From: Boudabousia liubingyangii
GTDB lineage: Bacteria > Actinomycetota > Actinomycetes > Actinomycetales > Actinomycetaceae
Length of the DNA stretch: 64,000 bases
Reading direction: 5' to 3'
Assembly: GCF_001907245.1 (NCBI RefSeq)
Contig: NZ_MQSU01000002.1
Location: 62,001 to 126,000 of the forward strand
Shown: positions 17,625 through 26,629 of the stretch, piece after piece
Layout of the letters: each line of letters begins with the position of its first letter
How positions within the stretch are numbered: the first letter of the stretch is position 1
Notes under the pieces: generated by a model
Told to the model about the DNA's origin: nothing
Databases searched by the model: none
What the model saw: the letters and a program-made list of their open reading frames with translations, nothing else
Program-made: the position numbers and the translations under genes

Positions 17625-18434
17625 ATGAGCACACCCCAGTTTCAAGAAGCCAGACAAATTCTAAAATCCGTCTACCAAAAGCAACTTCGCCAGCCCACGG
17701 AGACCAAGGCAAGCAAAAAGCTAGGCCTCTGGGGAGACCCGGGAAAACGCCCCTGGTTGCCCGTAGGTATTGCCCTAAGCCTCATCGTCCTCTTGTTCTT
17801 CTACCTGACAGCCATGCCCAAAGCTGATGAGGAAGCCCCTTTAATTGGCGAACCGACAGTTAGCGCTACTTCTCACCAGGGGCGGGAGCAAGACCAGAGT
17901 ACCGGGGAAGAAGCAGTCAGCAGTGAAGAGACTAAAGAAAGCGATCAGGTAGTAAGCTCCAACCCGAAAACCGTCGTTTACCTAAGCGGAGCAGTTAAAC
18001 ATCCAGGGGTCTACGAAATAGCCACCAATGACAGGGTCATTGATGTCCTTGAAAAAGCTGGGGGAGCGAAGGAAGCTGCAGACCTCAGTGCCGTAAACCT
18101 AGCCGCCCCACTAACGGATGGTGAACAGGTTGATATCCCAACCCGTATAGGAGATCAACAAGAGCTGCCACAGAAAGCTCAGGGCTCAAAATCCACCTCA
18201 GCGAAAACCAAGCAAACACGGACCAGAGCAGCCATAAAGCGCAAGCTCCGGATCAACCATGCTAATGCCCAGCAACTCCAGGAACTCCCAGGTATCGGAC
18301 CTGCCTTGGCCCAAAGAATTCTGGAATACCGAAAAACTCACGGCCCTTTCAAACGCCTTTCGGAACTGAGCCAAGTAAAAGGAATCTCAGTCCGCACGCT
18401 AGAGCGTCTCACCCCACTGATAGCGCTTCCCTAA
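17625..18434 (+). CDS. comEA: ComEA-type DNA-binding competence protein
   Basis: A 269-aa membrane-anchored protein. A single membrane helix (WLPVGIALSLIVLLFFYL) follows a short cytoplasmic tail, then an acidic linker, a SLBB domain (VVYLSGAVKHPGVYEI) and a C-terminal pair of helix-hairpin-helix motifs (LQELPGIGPALAQRILEYR and LSQVKGISVRTLERL). ComEA binds incoming double-stranded DNA outside the membrane and passes it to ComEC, encoded next. A CATATT hexamer lies 6 bp before the ATG, and there is no Shine-Dalgarno site. Confidence 0.92.
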   Translation: MSTPQFQEARQILKSVYQKQLRQPTETKASKKLGLWGDPGKRPWLPVGIALSLIVLLFFYLTAMPKADEEAPLIGEPTVSATSHQGREQDQSTGEEAVSSEETKESDQVVSSNPKTVVYLSGAVKHPGVYEIATNDRVIDVLEKAGGAKEAADLSAVNLAAPLTDGEQVDIPTRIGDQQELPQKAQGSKSTSAKTKQTRTRAAIKRKLRINHANAQQLQELPGIGPALAQRILEYRKTHGPFKRLSELSQVKGISVRTLERLTPLIALP

Positions 18435-18497
18435 AGCGACGGTAAACCGATGTAAGAACCCCCAAAGCGAGGAATCTAGTGGAAGTAGAAGAAGAAA

Positions 18498-20087
18498 ATG
18501 GATCGCCAGACCCAAAGCAAGTATCAAGCTACCCTGCCCATCATGACCGGACCATGGGCAGCGGTACTACTTGCCAATCAGCAGGTAACGGCTGCCAGCG
18601 CGATACCGCTTGTGTTCACCATCCTGATGCTGAGCTACCTACCAACAATACTGAAACTGACAAAAAACGCCCCGACTGAGCACACCGGCCCGTGGCTAAA
18701 AAGCGCCTGCGGAAGATTCCTAGTTGTACTGGTAATTAGCCTCTTACTTTTTGGAAAACAGCAAAGCCAACACCACGCCGTCATCGACCTCATGCAGGGG
18801 ACTCGGAAGGGGAGCGCGTCGGGAACGACCATGCCTAAAAACCCCGCTGAGACACAACAAGTCCGGGAGCTAAGGATCCGCTGGTACCAGGCTCCAAGGT
18901 TTTCCATGACGCGACACCAATGGGTTAGTGCAGGCCAAATAATCACCAAAGACCAAACCTACCGGGCAGAGATTCTTTGGCCCTCCCAACTTCCGCCTCT
19001 TCCCAGTGGGACGCAAGTAGTTCAAGCCCGGCTCCAGCAGGTAACTAAACTTGGAAAGCCCTACCTGAAGGTTCAAGTCAAACAGGTGCACCAAACTACC
19101 ACCACGCCCATAAACCGATTCCTAGCCGCAGGCGCTTTCGTTAGAACTAAGTATTTGAAACAGGTAGCCCGGAGCCCCGGAGAACCCAATGCCCGCAAAC
19201 TCCTAGCGGCCATGGTCCTAGGAGAAAAAGATCTCCCAAAGACGGTCAAGAATCAGTTACAACGCAGCGGGATCAGTCACCTAACAGCATTATCCGGCTT
19301 GCACCTGAGCATCGTCACCATGCTCTTTATCTACACTTACGGCTGGTTAAAGAGAAAGGACTTAAGGGGGCATCGAAAAGGTAGCGCCCTTTGCGCCATT
19401 TTTGGGATCCTCATCTATCTCTGGCTTGTTGGACCTAGCCCTTCACTGATACGTGCCGCCCTGATGGCCACCCTAGTTACCTTCAGTGTCGTACTAGGAA
19501 TCAGCGTGAGAGGAAAACAGGTACTAGCGTTGAGTGTTCCGGTAGCCCTCTACTATTGGCCAGAGCTAGCCGGCTCAGCCGGGTATGGACTCTCAGTCCT
19601 GGCTACCGGAGCAATCTGCGCCTATGCCAAACCGATGAGTGAAGTACTACCGTCCTTCTTGCCGCAGAAGGTCCGACAGGTTGTCTCTGCCAGCCTATTA
19701 GCCCAGATTGCGACGCTGCCGCTCATACTTGCTCTAGGCTGGCAGCCCAGCCTTTATGCACTTCCCATGAACCTGCTACTTGCGCCGGTTATCCCCGTAA
19801 TTTTGATTCTGGTTTTACTGGCCGTAGCCCTAAACCTCTGCTGCCCGCCCCTAGCAATGGTAATTACCTATCCAGCCTTAAAACTCGGACAACTCATCTT
19901 GTACCTCAGCGAGCTAATTAGTGGCCTGCCGGGAAGTGCGCTTCCCCTTCCGCCCGGTCCAGTAATACCTATTTTGCTTTCCCTTACGGGAGGGGTGATT
20001 TATTTGCAGTTGGAACGCATCAGAGGGACGATCTTCAGGATTAAAAACCTAAAACAAGGTAAACTCCTAAGGGACCGCAGAAACTGA
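18498..20087 (+). CDS. comEC: ComEC-type DNA uptake channel protein, lacking the metallo-beta-lactamase domain
   Basis: A 529-aa polytopic membrane protein. Residues 120-210 look like the OB-fold DUF4131 domain. The Competence domain follows, with its hallmark segment LLAAMVLGEKDLPKTVKNQL and then SGISHLTALSGLHLSIV, and about ten membrane segments. The C-terminal metallo-beta-lactamase-like nuclease domain of full-length ComEC is absent: the protein ends after a short basic tail. It probably forms the channel for single-stranded DNA entry. Confidence 0.9.
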   Translation: MDRQTQSKYQATLPIMTGPWAAVLLANQQVTAASAIPLVFTILMLSYLPTILKLTKNAPTEHTGPWLKSACGRFLVVLVISLLLFGKQQSQHHAVIDLMQGTRKGSASGTTMPKNPAETQQVRELRIRWYQAPRFSMTRHQWVSAGQIITKDQTYRAEILWPSQLPPLPSGTQVVQARLQQVTKLGKPYLKVQVKQVHQTTTTPINRFLAAGAFVRTKYLKQVARSPGEPNARKLLAAMVLGEKDLPKTVKNQLQRSGISHLTALSGLHLSIVTMLFIYTYGWLKRKDLRGHRKGSALCAIFGILIYLWLVGPSPSLIRAALMATLVTFSVVLGISVRGKQVLALSVPVALYYWPELAGSAGYGLSVLATGAICAYAKPMSEVLPSFLPQKVRQVVSASLLAQIATLPLILALGWQPSLYALPMNLLLAPVIPVILILVLLAVALNLCCPPLAMVITYPALKLGQLILYLSELISGLPGSALPLPPGPVIPILLSLTGGVIYLQLERIRGTIFRIKNLKQGKLLRDRRN

Positions 20088-20133
20088 AATTCTGGTTCTG
20101 AGGATTTAGAGATTCATCAAGGAAATCGAGGAA

Positions 20134-21108
20134 ATGGCAAAAGGAACTAGCGCGCACGCCACCACCTGGGATCGCGTAAAGATCGCCCCCATTGTGGTCC
20201 TCAGTGGCGCAGAAGAGCTATTCGCACAACGCGCGATCGCGCAGCTTCGTGAGCAGTTCCAAAAGCAATTTTCTGAATACGAAAAAACCACCCTAGATGC
20301 CTCAAACTACAAAGAAGGGGAACTGGCCACCGTCACTTCGCCGTCCCTGTTCGCCGAACCGCGACTAGTGATCGTTGAAAACGCCGGCAGCGGGGATCGA
20401 AAGTTCTACCAAGAACTCGAAAAATACGCCCAATACCCAGCCGATGATGTGTGCCTAGTGCTAAATCGGGGAGTGGGACGCTCTGCCCCCAATACTTTTA
20501 AGAAACTAGCAGCAGACTACCCAGAAGTTCAGTGCCCCAAACTGAAATATGCCAATGAACTCAATCAGTTCGTCAACCAAGAACTACGACGAGCCCGACG
20601 CAGTGCCACCGGCGGCGCAATCCAAAAACTGGTCCAAGCAGCCGGAACCAACCTCGCCGAATTAGCCTCAGCGATCACGCAACTGATTTCCGATAACCAG
20701 GGTGAAATTTCCGAAGCAGACGTCGATCGACATTTTGCCGGGCGGGTAGAAACCACTCACTTCGAAGTTGCCGATGCGGTAATCGAAGGAAAAATGCCCA
20801 CCGCCTTGATTAAGTTCCGACAGGCCCTAGACACCGGCGGTAACCATCTAGGGATTCTCACCATGCTCGCGAAAAAACTACGGGAAGTGGCCCTTTATCA
20901 AGAGGATCCCAGCCTCGTTGCTGTTCCCCGCTTCGCGCTTCCCCAACTGCGAGAAGCTGCGCGAACTTGGAGTCCGCGGGCTCTGGCCGGTGCAATCTGC
21001 GCGGTGGCGCGGGCTGATGAAGAAGCTAAAGGCGCCTCGAAAGATCCCGAGCATGCCATCGAAAAATGCTTGATTGTCTGCTGTCGCCTAAAAGCCGGAA
21101 AAATTTAA
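20134..21108 (+). CDS. holA: DNA polymerase III subunit delta
   Basis: A 324-aa clamp-loader subunit. Domain I shows the expected start (IVVLSGAEELFAQRAIAQL) and the SPSLFAEPRLVIVENAG segment; the C-terminal collar helices follow (ETTHFEVADAVIEGK). HolA opens the sliding clamp as part of the clamp loader. The comEA-comEC-holA-rpsT order is conserved in actinobacteria, which supports the call. A GAGG site precedes the ATG. Confidence 0.93.
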   Translation: MAKGTSAHATTWDRVKIAPIVVLSGAEELFAQRAIAQLREQFQKQFSEYEKTTLDASNYKEGELATVTSPSLFAEPRLVIVENAGSGDRKFYQELEKYAQYPADDVCLVLNRGVGRSAPNTFKKLAADYPEVQCPKLKYANELNQFVNQELRRARRSATGGAIQKLVQAAGTNLAELASAITQLISDNQGEISEADVDRHFAGRVETTHFEVADAVIEGKMPTALIKFRQALDTGGNHLGILTMLAKKLREVALYQEDPSLVAVPRFALPQLREAARTWSPRALAGAICAVARADEEAKGASKDPEHAIEKCLIVCCRLKAGKI

Positions 21109-21207
21109 ACCATCAGTTAAAGAACTGCCGGCTCAGCCAGATTACCTAAGCAGAGGCCTCAAACTAGCGGATAAGTGAAAGATCCGAACTAAAAGAGGCA
21201 GCAAAAA

Positions 21208-21278
21208 CGGGCCATCCGCTACTTCTCTAGATCTACCTAGAGGGGAGTAGGGAATGGCCCGTAACGCTTTAAGCGTTA
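21208..21278. terminator. Tandem hairpins between holA and rpsT
   Basis: CGGGCCAT (21208-21215) pairs with ATGGCCCG (21254-21261) around a longer imperfect stem (CTACT/AGTAG, TCTAG/CTAGA). Next to it TAACGCTT-T-AAGCGTTA (21262-21278) forms a second perfect hairpin 18 bp from the rpsT stop. They lie between the converging ends of holA and rpsT and probably terminate both. Confidence 0.65.
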
Positions 21279-21295
21279 GCTACCAGCGGTAAAGC

Positions 21296-21556
21296 TCAGA
21301 GAGCTGCAACCTGCTTAGCTAGCTTGGACTTGCGGTTAGCAGCCTGGTTCTTGTGGATAACACCCTTGGAGACGGCCTTATCCAGCTTGCGGGATGCAAG
21401 ACGCAGAGCAGACTCAGCTGCTTCGCGATCGCCGGATTCAATAGCCTCACGGGTCTTACGCACAAAGGTACGCAGTTCAGACTTGTAAGCCTGGTTACGT
21501 ACACGGCGCTTTTCGTTAGTCTTAATACGCTTCTTCTGGGACTTAATATTTGCCAC
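21296..21556 (-). CDS. rpsT: 30S ribosomal protein S20
   Basis: An 86-aa basic helical protein starting [20 protein letters not shown], the standard S20 N-terminus, and ending [11 protein letters not shown]. It binds 16S rRNA early in 30S assembly. The GTG at 21556 gives the normal S20 length; an upstream in-frame extension of 48 codons would be non-homologous leader. The GAAAG purine stretch lies upstream of the GTG. A TATGGT hexamer near 21695-21700 could be the -10, implying a structured leader of about 130 nt. Confidence 0.97.
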   Translation of the reverse strand: MANIKSQKKRIKTNEKRRVRNQAYKSELRTFVRKTREAIESGDREAAESALRLASRKLDKAVSKGVIHKNQAANRKSKLAKQVAAL

Positions 21557-21779
21557 GGTTGCTCTTTCGTGCCTTAGTTCTGACAGGGTCGGTGAGGGCT
21601 GTGTCGCATCCGGGACTGGGGCGTGGGGACACCCGTGGAGTGGATAACGACCGGTCATGCCCTCCGACCGAAAGGCATGTCCAAATGAACACTCTACCAT
21701 ACTGGCAATAGGTCGCCAGTGGTCTTAACTATGAGTTTAGTGACTAAAAAGTGGGCACTACACTACAGAAAGCCGATGT

Positions 21780-22415
21780 TTAACCCCAAAAGTCATGCAG
21801 TGCGGCAGCTGCCGCAGAGAACTGACCCTGGGAAACTTTACCGCCAATCCGGCGAACCTGATCCATAGGAACCACCAATAGTCGATCCAAACGCATTTCT
21901 GAAGTTCGGTGCTGAGAATCCCAATCGCCCTGGCCTACTTCATGCCAGTAGCGGCCCCAACGTGCCTCCTGATCCGCATCAACATCATGATCCTTACTGG
22001 TCAACTGCGAAACAATCAAAGAGGAACGGTAACGAGCCAAGACCAAGACCGGACGATCCTTGCCCTGAGTGTCGTCCTCCTCGTAAGGAACCCACGTCCA
22101 AACCACTTCACCCGGATCAGGCAAGTTATCGCGGTGCGGTTCATAGGTAAGTTCTGGTAAACCTAAACGCTCGGTATCCCAAACCGCAATCCGGGAAGCC
22201 AACTCAGCCGCCTCGGAGGCAGAAGGATGGCCAGAGGTAGAAGGTGCGCTGGACCTAGAAGTAGAACGGGACGAAGAACGCTTCGAAGATCCAGCGGGAC
22301 GAGTAGTCCGGCGAGGCCCACGAGAAGTCCCCTTAGTGGCATCACGCAACATATCGTTAGCAGTGCGTCCCAAAGCGCGCATCAAAATATTAAAAAGTGA
22401 ACGTAGGAAATCCAC
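21780..22415 (-). CDS. PemK/MazF-family protein without a visible antitoxin
   Basis: A 211-aa protein. Residues 1-30 form an amphipathic helix, 30-70 a Ser/Arg-rich low-complexity linker, and the C-terminal 120 residues a PemK/MazF-like domain (PGEVVWTWVPYEEDD, then GKDRPVLVLARYRSSLIVSQLTS). MazF-fold proteins are usually mRNA endonucleases, but this branch, found upstream of lepA in many actinobacteria, has no adjacent antitoxin. Its activity is unknown. The GTG at 22415 has GGAGG 7 bp upstream. Confidence 0.8.
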   Translation of the reverse strand: MDFLRSLFNILMRALGRTANDMLRDATKGTSRGPRRTTRPAGSSKRSSSRSTSRSSAPSTSGHPSASEAAELASRIAVWDTERLGLPELTYEPHRDNLPDPGEVVWTWVPYEEDDTQGKDRPVLVLARYRSSLIVSQLTSKDHDVDADQEARWGRYWHEVGQGDWDSQHRTSEMRLDRLLVVPMDQVRRIGGKVSQGQFSAAAAALHDFWG

Positions 22416-22605
22416 CTGCAGGCCTCCAAAACCAGATCAAAAGTGCCCCTAAGTGCCAAAGCTAACAGCGCTCCAAGGGGCTTAGTGCGCATAACTACAA
22501 AGAACTATAGCGAAATGGGAGGAAAATAGCAGTACTCATTTAGGCCTCGGCCGGCAGAACATGAGATAATAGCCCCCGATAAGCACCTAAAAGAGAGAGG
22601 TAAAC

Positions 22606-24471
22606 GTGGCCCCGATCCCAAGCCCGCAACAGCTTGCCCAGATCCAACCTGCCCAAACCCCGGCAAACCTGATCCGCAACTTCTCAATCATTGCGCACAT
22701 CGACCACGGAAAATCCACCCTCGCGGACCGCATGCTTCAAGCCACCGGCGTCGTCCAACCCCGTGACATGCGTGCCCAGTACCTAGACCGCATGGATATC
22801 GAACGCGAACGCGGCATCACCATCAAATCCCAAGCTGTTCGCATGCCCTGGGAAGTAGACGGTCAAGCCTACTCGCTAAACATGATCGACACTCCTGGAC
22901 ACGTGGACTTCAGCTACGAAGTTTCCCGCTCCCTAGCCGCCTGTGAAGGTGCTCTTCTGCTAGTAGATGCTGCTCAGGGAATCGAAGCACAAACCCTAGC
23001 GAACCTCTACTTGGCCATGGAAAACGACATGGTCATCATCCCCGTACTAAACAAAATCGACCTGCCGGCCGCCCAGCCTGAAAAATACGCCGAAGAAATG
23101 GCCAACCTGATTGGTTGCGACCCCGAAGACTGCCTAGCGGTCTCAGGTAAAACCGGGCAGGGCGTCCCCGAACTACTAGATCGAATCGTCAAGGAAATCC
23201 CCGCCCCCTCAGGCCAAGTTGATGCCCCCGCACGCGCCATGATTTTCGACTCCGTATACGACACCTACCGCGGCGTGGTCACCTACGTGCGTGTCGTTGA
23301 CGGACAACTCAAGCCCCGCGAACGAATCCAAATGATGTCCACCGGGGCCCTACACGAACTACTAGAAATCGGTGTGATCAGCCCCGAACCCAACCCCTCA
23401 AAGGGCCTAGGGGTGGGCGAAGTAGGCTACCTGATTACCGGCGTAAAAGACGTCCGCCAATCCAAGGTCGGTGACACCGTCACCGGAGCCACCAACCCAG
23501 CCGATGAAGCACTAGCTGGCTACCAAGACCCCAAGCCCATGGTGTTCTCTGGTATCTACCCGATCGACGGCTCAGACTTCCCGAACCTTCGCGAAGCCCT
23601 AGACAAGCTCAAACTAAACGACGCCGCCCTGACCTACGAACCGGAAACCTCGGCCGCGCTAGGCTTCGGCTTCCGCTGCGGCTTCCTAGGCCTACTACAC
23701 CTAGAAATCGTCCGTGAACGCCTAGAGCGCGAGTTCAACCTTGAACTGATCGCCACCGCACCCTCGGTAATCTACGACGTCACCATGGAAGACCGCAGCG
23801 TCGTCACCGTGACAAACCCGTCCGAGTTCCCCTCCGGTAAGGTCAAAGAGATTCGCGAACCCGTCGTCCGCTGTACGATCCTGTCGCCCTCTGACTACGT
23901 CGGCCAGATTATGGAACTGTGCCAAGACCGTCGCGGCACCATGCACGGCATGGACTACATCACCCCTGACCGGGTAGAAATGCACTACACCCTACCGCTG
24001 GCAGAAATCGTCTTCGACTTCTTCGACCAGCTCAAGTCCCGCACCCGCGGTTATGCCTCTATGGACTATGAGCCCGAGGGGGACCAGGCAGCAGACCTAG
24101 TAAAGGTCGATATCCTGCTAAACGGCGACCAGGTCGACGCTTTCTCTGCCATCGTCCATAAGGACGCCGCCTACGCCTACGGCGTGCGCATGACCGCCAA
24201 GCTCAAGGAACTAATCCCAAGGCAGCAGTTTGAAGTGCCCGTCCAAGCTGCGGTAGGCTCTCGCGTGATTGCCCGCGAAACCATCCGGGCACTACGTAAG
24301 GACATGCTAGCCAAGTGCTACGGCGGTGACATTACCCGTAAGCGCAAACTGCTAGAAAAGCAGAAGGAAGGCAAGAAACGTATGAAGGCCATCGGTCGCG
24401 TGGAAGTCCCCCAAGATGCCTTCATCGCCGCCCTCACCTCTGATGCCCCAACCGGCAAGGAAAAGAAATGA
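22606..24471 (+). CDS. lepA: Elongation factor 4 (LepA)
   Basis: A 621-aa translational GTPase. The P-loop is AHIDHGKS (30-37), switch II is DTPGHVDF, and the guanine-specificity motif is NKID. The LepA-specific C-terminal domain ends in [20 protein letters not shown]. It acts on stalled or mistranslocated ribosomes and in 30S maturation. The GTG start has AGAGAGG upstream. A GATAAT hexamer at about 22565 is a plausible -10. Confidence 0.97.
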   Translation: MAPIPSPQQLAQIQPAQTPANLIRNFSIIAHIDHGKSTLADRMLQATGVVQPRDMRAQYLDRMDIERERGITIKSQAVRMPWEVDGQAYSLNMIDTPGHVDFSYEVSRSLAACEGALLLVDAAQGIEAQTLANLYLAMENDMVIIPVLNKIDLPAAQPEKYAEEMANLIGCDPEDCLAVSGKTGQGVPELLDRIVKEIPAPSGQVDAPARAMIFDSVYDTYRGVVTYVRVVDGQLKPRERIQMMSTGALHELLEIGVISPEPNPSKGLGVGEVGYLITGVKDVRQSKVGDTVTGATNPADEALAGYQDPKPMVFSGIYPIDGSDFPNLREALDKLKLNDAALTYEPETSAALGFGFRCGFLGLLHLEIVRERLEREFNLELIATAPSVIYDVTMEDRSVVTVTNPSEFPSGKVKEIREPVVRCTILSPSDYVGQIMELCQDRRGTMHGMDYITPDRVEMHYTLPLAEIVFDFFDQLKSRTRGYASMDYEPEGDQAADLVKVDILLNGDQVDAFSAIVHKDAAYAYGVRMTAKLKELIPRQQFEVPVQAAVGSRVIARETIRALRKDMLAKCYGGDITRKRKLLEKQKEGKKRMKAIGRVEVPQDAFIAALTSDAPTGKEKK

Positions 24472-25295
24472 GCACCCGCGCCTACGGTTCGCACGACATT
24501 ATTGACCTTAAAGGTGAACAGCTACCCGATGGTCGCTTCCGGGCCCGCACGAAATCCTTCGTTCGACGTGGCACCCGCATGGCGGCCTCGCTAGAAAACA
24601 CCTGGCAAGAACACGGACCCAAGTACCTAATCGAAGTACCTCGGGCGATCGGACACACGTCCGTCGACCCCAATATCACGCTGGACTTTAAAGAGGTATT
24701 TGGTAATGACCACCCGGTGATTCTAGAAGTTGGCATGGGTGCTGGCGATCAGATCGTCAACGCGGCCAAGAACCACCCAGAAAATAACTACCTGGGCCTA
24801 GAAGTATGGCGACCTGGAGCTGCTAAAACCATCTCCAAAGCTGCTAATGCCCAGCTAGAAAACCTACGGATCCTAGAAGCCGATGCGGTACAGGTTCTGC
24901 AGACGTTAGTGCCTGCCGAATGCCTAGCTGAAGTCTGGACTTTCTTCCCTGACCCCTGGCGGAAAGCTAGGCACCACAAGCGCCGCATTGTCCAGGTCGA
25001 ATTCGCGCAGCTGGTTGCTAAAGCCCTAGTCCCGGGCGGAATCTGGCGACTGGCCACCGACTGGGACGACTACGCCTGGCACATGCGAGACGTGCTGGCG
25101 CAAACTCCGGAACTAGTTAACCTCTACGAGGGTGCAAACCCCCGGGAAGACGATCCTGCCGGCCCGACCGTAGGTGGCTTTGCTCCCCGTTGGGAAGAAC
25201 GCGTTCTAACCCGCTTTGAAAACCGCGGGCGAAAAGCTGGACGAATCATCATGGACTTCCAAGCGCAAAAACCGCTGACGGAAGTCAACCACTGA
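24468..25295 (+). CDS. trmB: tRNA (guanine-N7-)-methyltransferase
   Basis: A 275-aa SAM-dependent enzyme that methylates G46 of tRNAs. Motif I is [16 protein letters not shown], the tRNA and catalytic motif is [18 protein letters not shown], and the adjacent [12 protein letters not shown] is typical of TrmB. The N-terminal 70 residues form a longer basic extension. The start codon overlaps the lepA stop by 4 bp (ATGA), so the two are translationally coupled. Confidence 0.95.
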   Translation: MSTRAYGSHDIIDLKGEQLPDGRFRARTKSFVRRGTRMAASLENTWQEHGPKYLIEVPRAIGHTSVDPNITLDFKEVFGNDHPVILEVGMGAGDQIVNAAKNHPENNYLGLEVWRPGAAKTISKAANAQLENLRILEADAVQVLQTLVPAECLAEVWTFFPDPWRKARHHKRRIVQVEFAQLVAKALVPGGIWRLATDWDDYAWHMRDVLAQTPELVNLYEGANPREDDPAGPTVGGFAPRWEERVLTRFENRGRKAGRIIMDFQAQKPLTEVNH

Positions 25296-25299
25296 GGCC

Positions 25300-26562
25300 A
25301 TGCCGCAGCAACCGACTGGAGAAGTATTCGACCAGAGTCGGGGATTGCCACCCGCCCCTTCGGACCCGGCACCTCTAAGTGCCTACCTGCACATTCCGTT
25401 TTGCCGGATTCGCTGTGGGTACTGCGACTTCAACACCTATACCTCTGAGTTCGGTCCCGGTGCTGACCACGGAAGTTTCCACCAGAGCCTAATCGAAGAA
25501 ATTCGCCAGGCCTCACGCTTCCTTGAGGCCAGCGGATACCCCCAGCGTCCCCTAAAAACGGTCTTCTTTGGTGGTGGTACCCCCACCATGCTGGAACCAA
25601 GGATCCTGAACCAGGTACTGCAGGCGCTGCGCGATGAGATTGGGATTACCACGGATGCTGAAATCACCCTAGAAGCTAATCCCGATACCGTCACCGAACA
25701 GAGCCTAGCCGAACTAAAAGCCGGCGGTTTCAACCGGGTCTCCTTTGGTGTTCAATCATTCGTCCCGCATGTTCTGCAAACCCTAGATCGAACCCACCGC
25801 CCGCAAGCCGTCCCGGAAGTGATCGCGGCAGCCAAAAAAGTGGGTTTCTCTACCTCTCTAGATCTGATCTACGGCACTCCCGCGGAATCTGTTAAAGACT
25901 GGGAAGAGAGTTTAAAACAGGGTATCGCATTAGAACCAGACCATATTTCAGCCTACTCCCTGATTATTGAACCAGGCACTAAACTTCATGCCCGGATGGA
26001 GCGGGGGGAAATACCCTGGCCCGAGGATGATGACCAAGGAGAAAAATACGAGGTCGCGGACCGCCTCCTAGCCGAAGCTGGCTACCAGTGGTACGAAATC
26101 TCAAACTGGGCGCGCAAAAGCGGCGAAAACCTACCCGACGGCTACCCCCGGCACGCCTCGAGGCACAACTTGGCCTACTGGCAAAACCACGACTGGTGGG
26201 GATTCGGGCCCGGTGCGCACTCACATATCAACGGGCAACGCTGGTGGAACGTCAAGCACCCCCTCGCATACGCACAGAATCTACAGACCGGTAAGTTACC
26301 TGTCGCCGGGACCGAGATCCTGTCCGCAGCAGACCGAAGCCTAGAAAATCTCATGCTAATGATCCGCACCCTAGAGGGCTACCCGCGCGAACTCTTAATC
26401 TCGGGCACGGAAAGTGCCCAAAAAATCGCTGACCTGATTAGAGACGGGCTGATTGATGCCCCCTCGGCCCTGAAAGGTCAACTAAAACTCACCCTCAGTG
26501 GACGTCTATTGGCCGATTATGTAGTTCGCACGCTCTCGGATGAACTGAACGTATCAGAATAG
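25300..26562 (+). CDS. hemW: Heme chaperone HemW (radical SAM, coproporphyrinogen oxidase-like)
   Basis: A 420-aa radical SAM protein. The 4Fe-4S motif is CRIRCGYC, with Cys35, Cys39 and Cys42, and the fourth position is Phe (CDFNTY), typical of HemW rather than the HemN oxidase. The GGGTPTML motif and the C-terminal HemN-type domain (HNLAYWQNHDWWGFGPGAHS) are present. HemW delivers heme to apoproteins. It starts 4 bp after trmB. In actinobacteria hrcA usually follows; here about 8 kb of other genes intervenes. Confidence 0.93.
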   Translation: MPQQPTGEVFDQSRGLPPAPSDPAPLSAYLHIPFCRIRCGYCDFNTYTSEFGPGADHGSFHQSLIEEIRQASRFLEASGYPQRPLKTVFFGGGTPTMLEPRILNQVLQALRDEIGITTDAEITLEANPDTVTEQSLAELKAGGFNRVSFGVQSFVPHVLQTLDRTHRPQAVPEVIAAAKKVGFSTSLDLIYGTPAESVKDWEESLKQGIALEPDHISAYSLIIEPGTKLHARMERGEIPWPEDDDQGEKYEVADRLLAEAGYQWYEISNWARKSGENLPDGYPRHASRHNLAYWQNHDWWGFGPGAHSHINGQRWWNVKHPLAYAQNLQTGKLPVAGTEILSAADRSLENLMLMIRTLEGYPRELLISGTESAQKIADLIRDGLIDAPSALKGQLKLTLSGRLLADYVVRTLSDELNVSE

Positions 26563-26629
26563 GGAAGAAAAACCGCAAACAGGCGCGGAAAAGCGAACTA
26601 ATTGCCGCATCTGCCGCTAAGATTTAGGT

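Noticed and set aside
21701-22605. Toxin-antitoxin pair around the PemK-like gene
   Set aside because: No small frame with a ribosome site lies next to it; flanks are rpsT and lepA.
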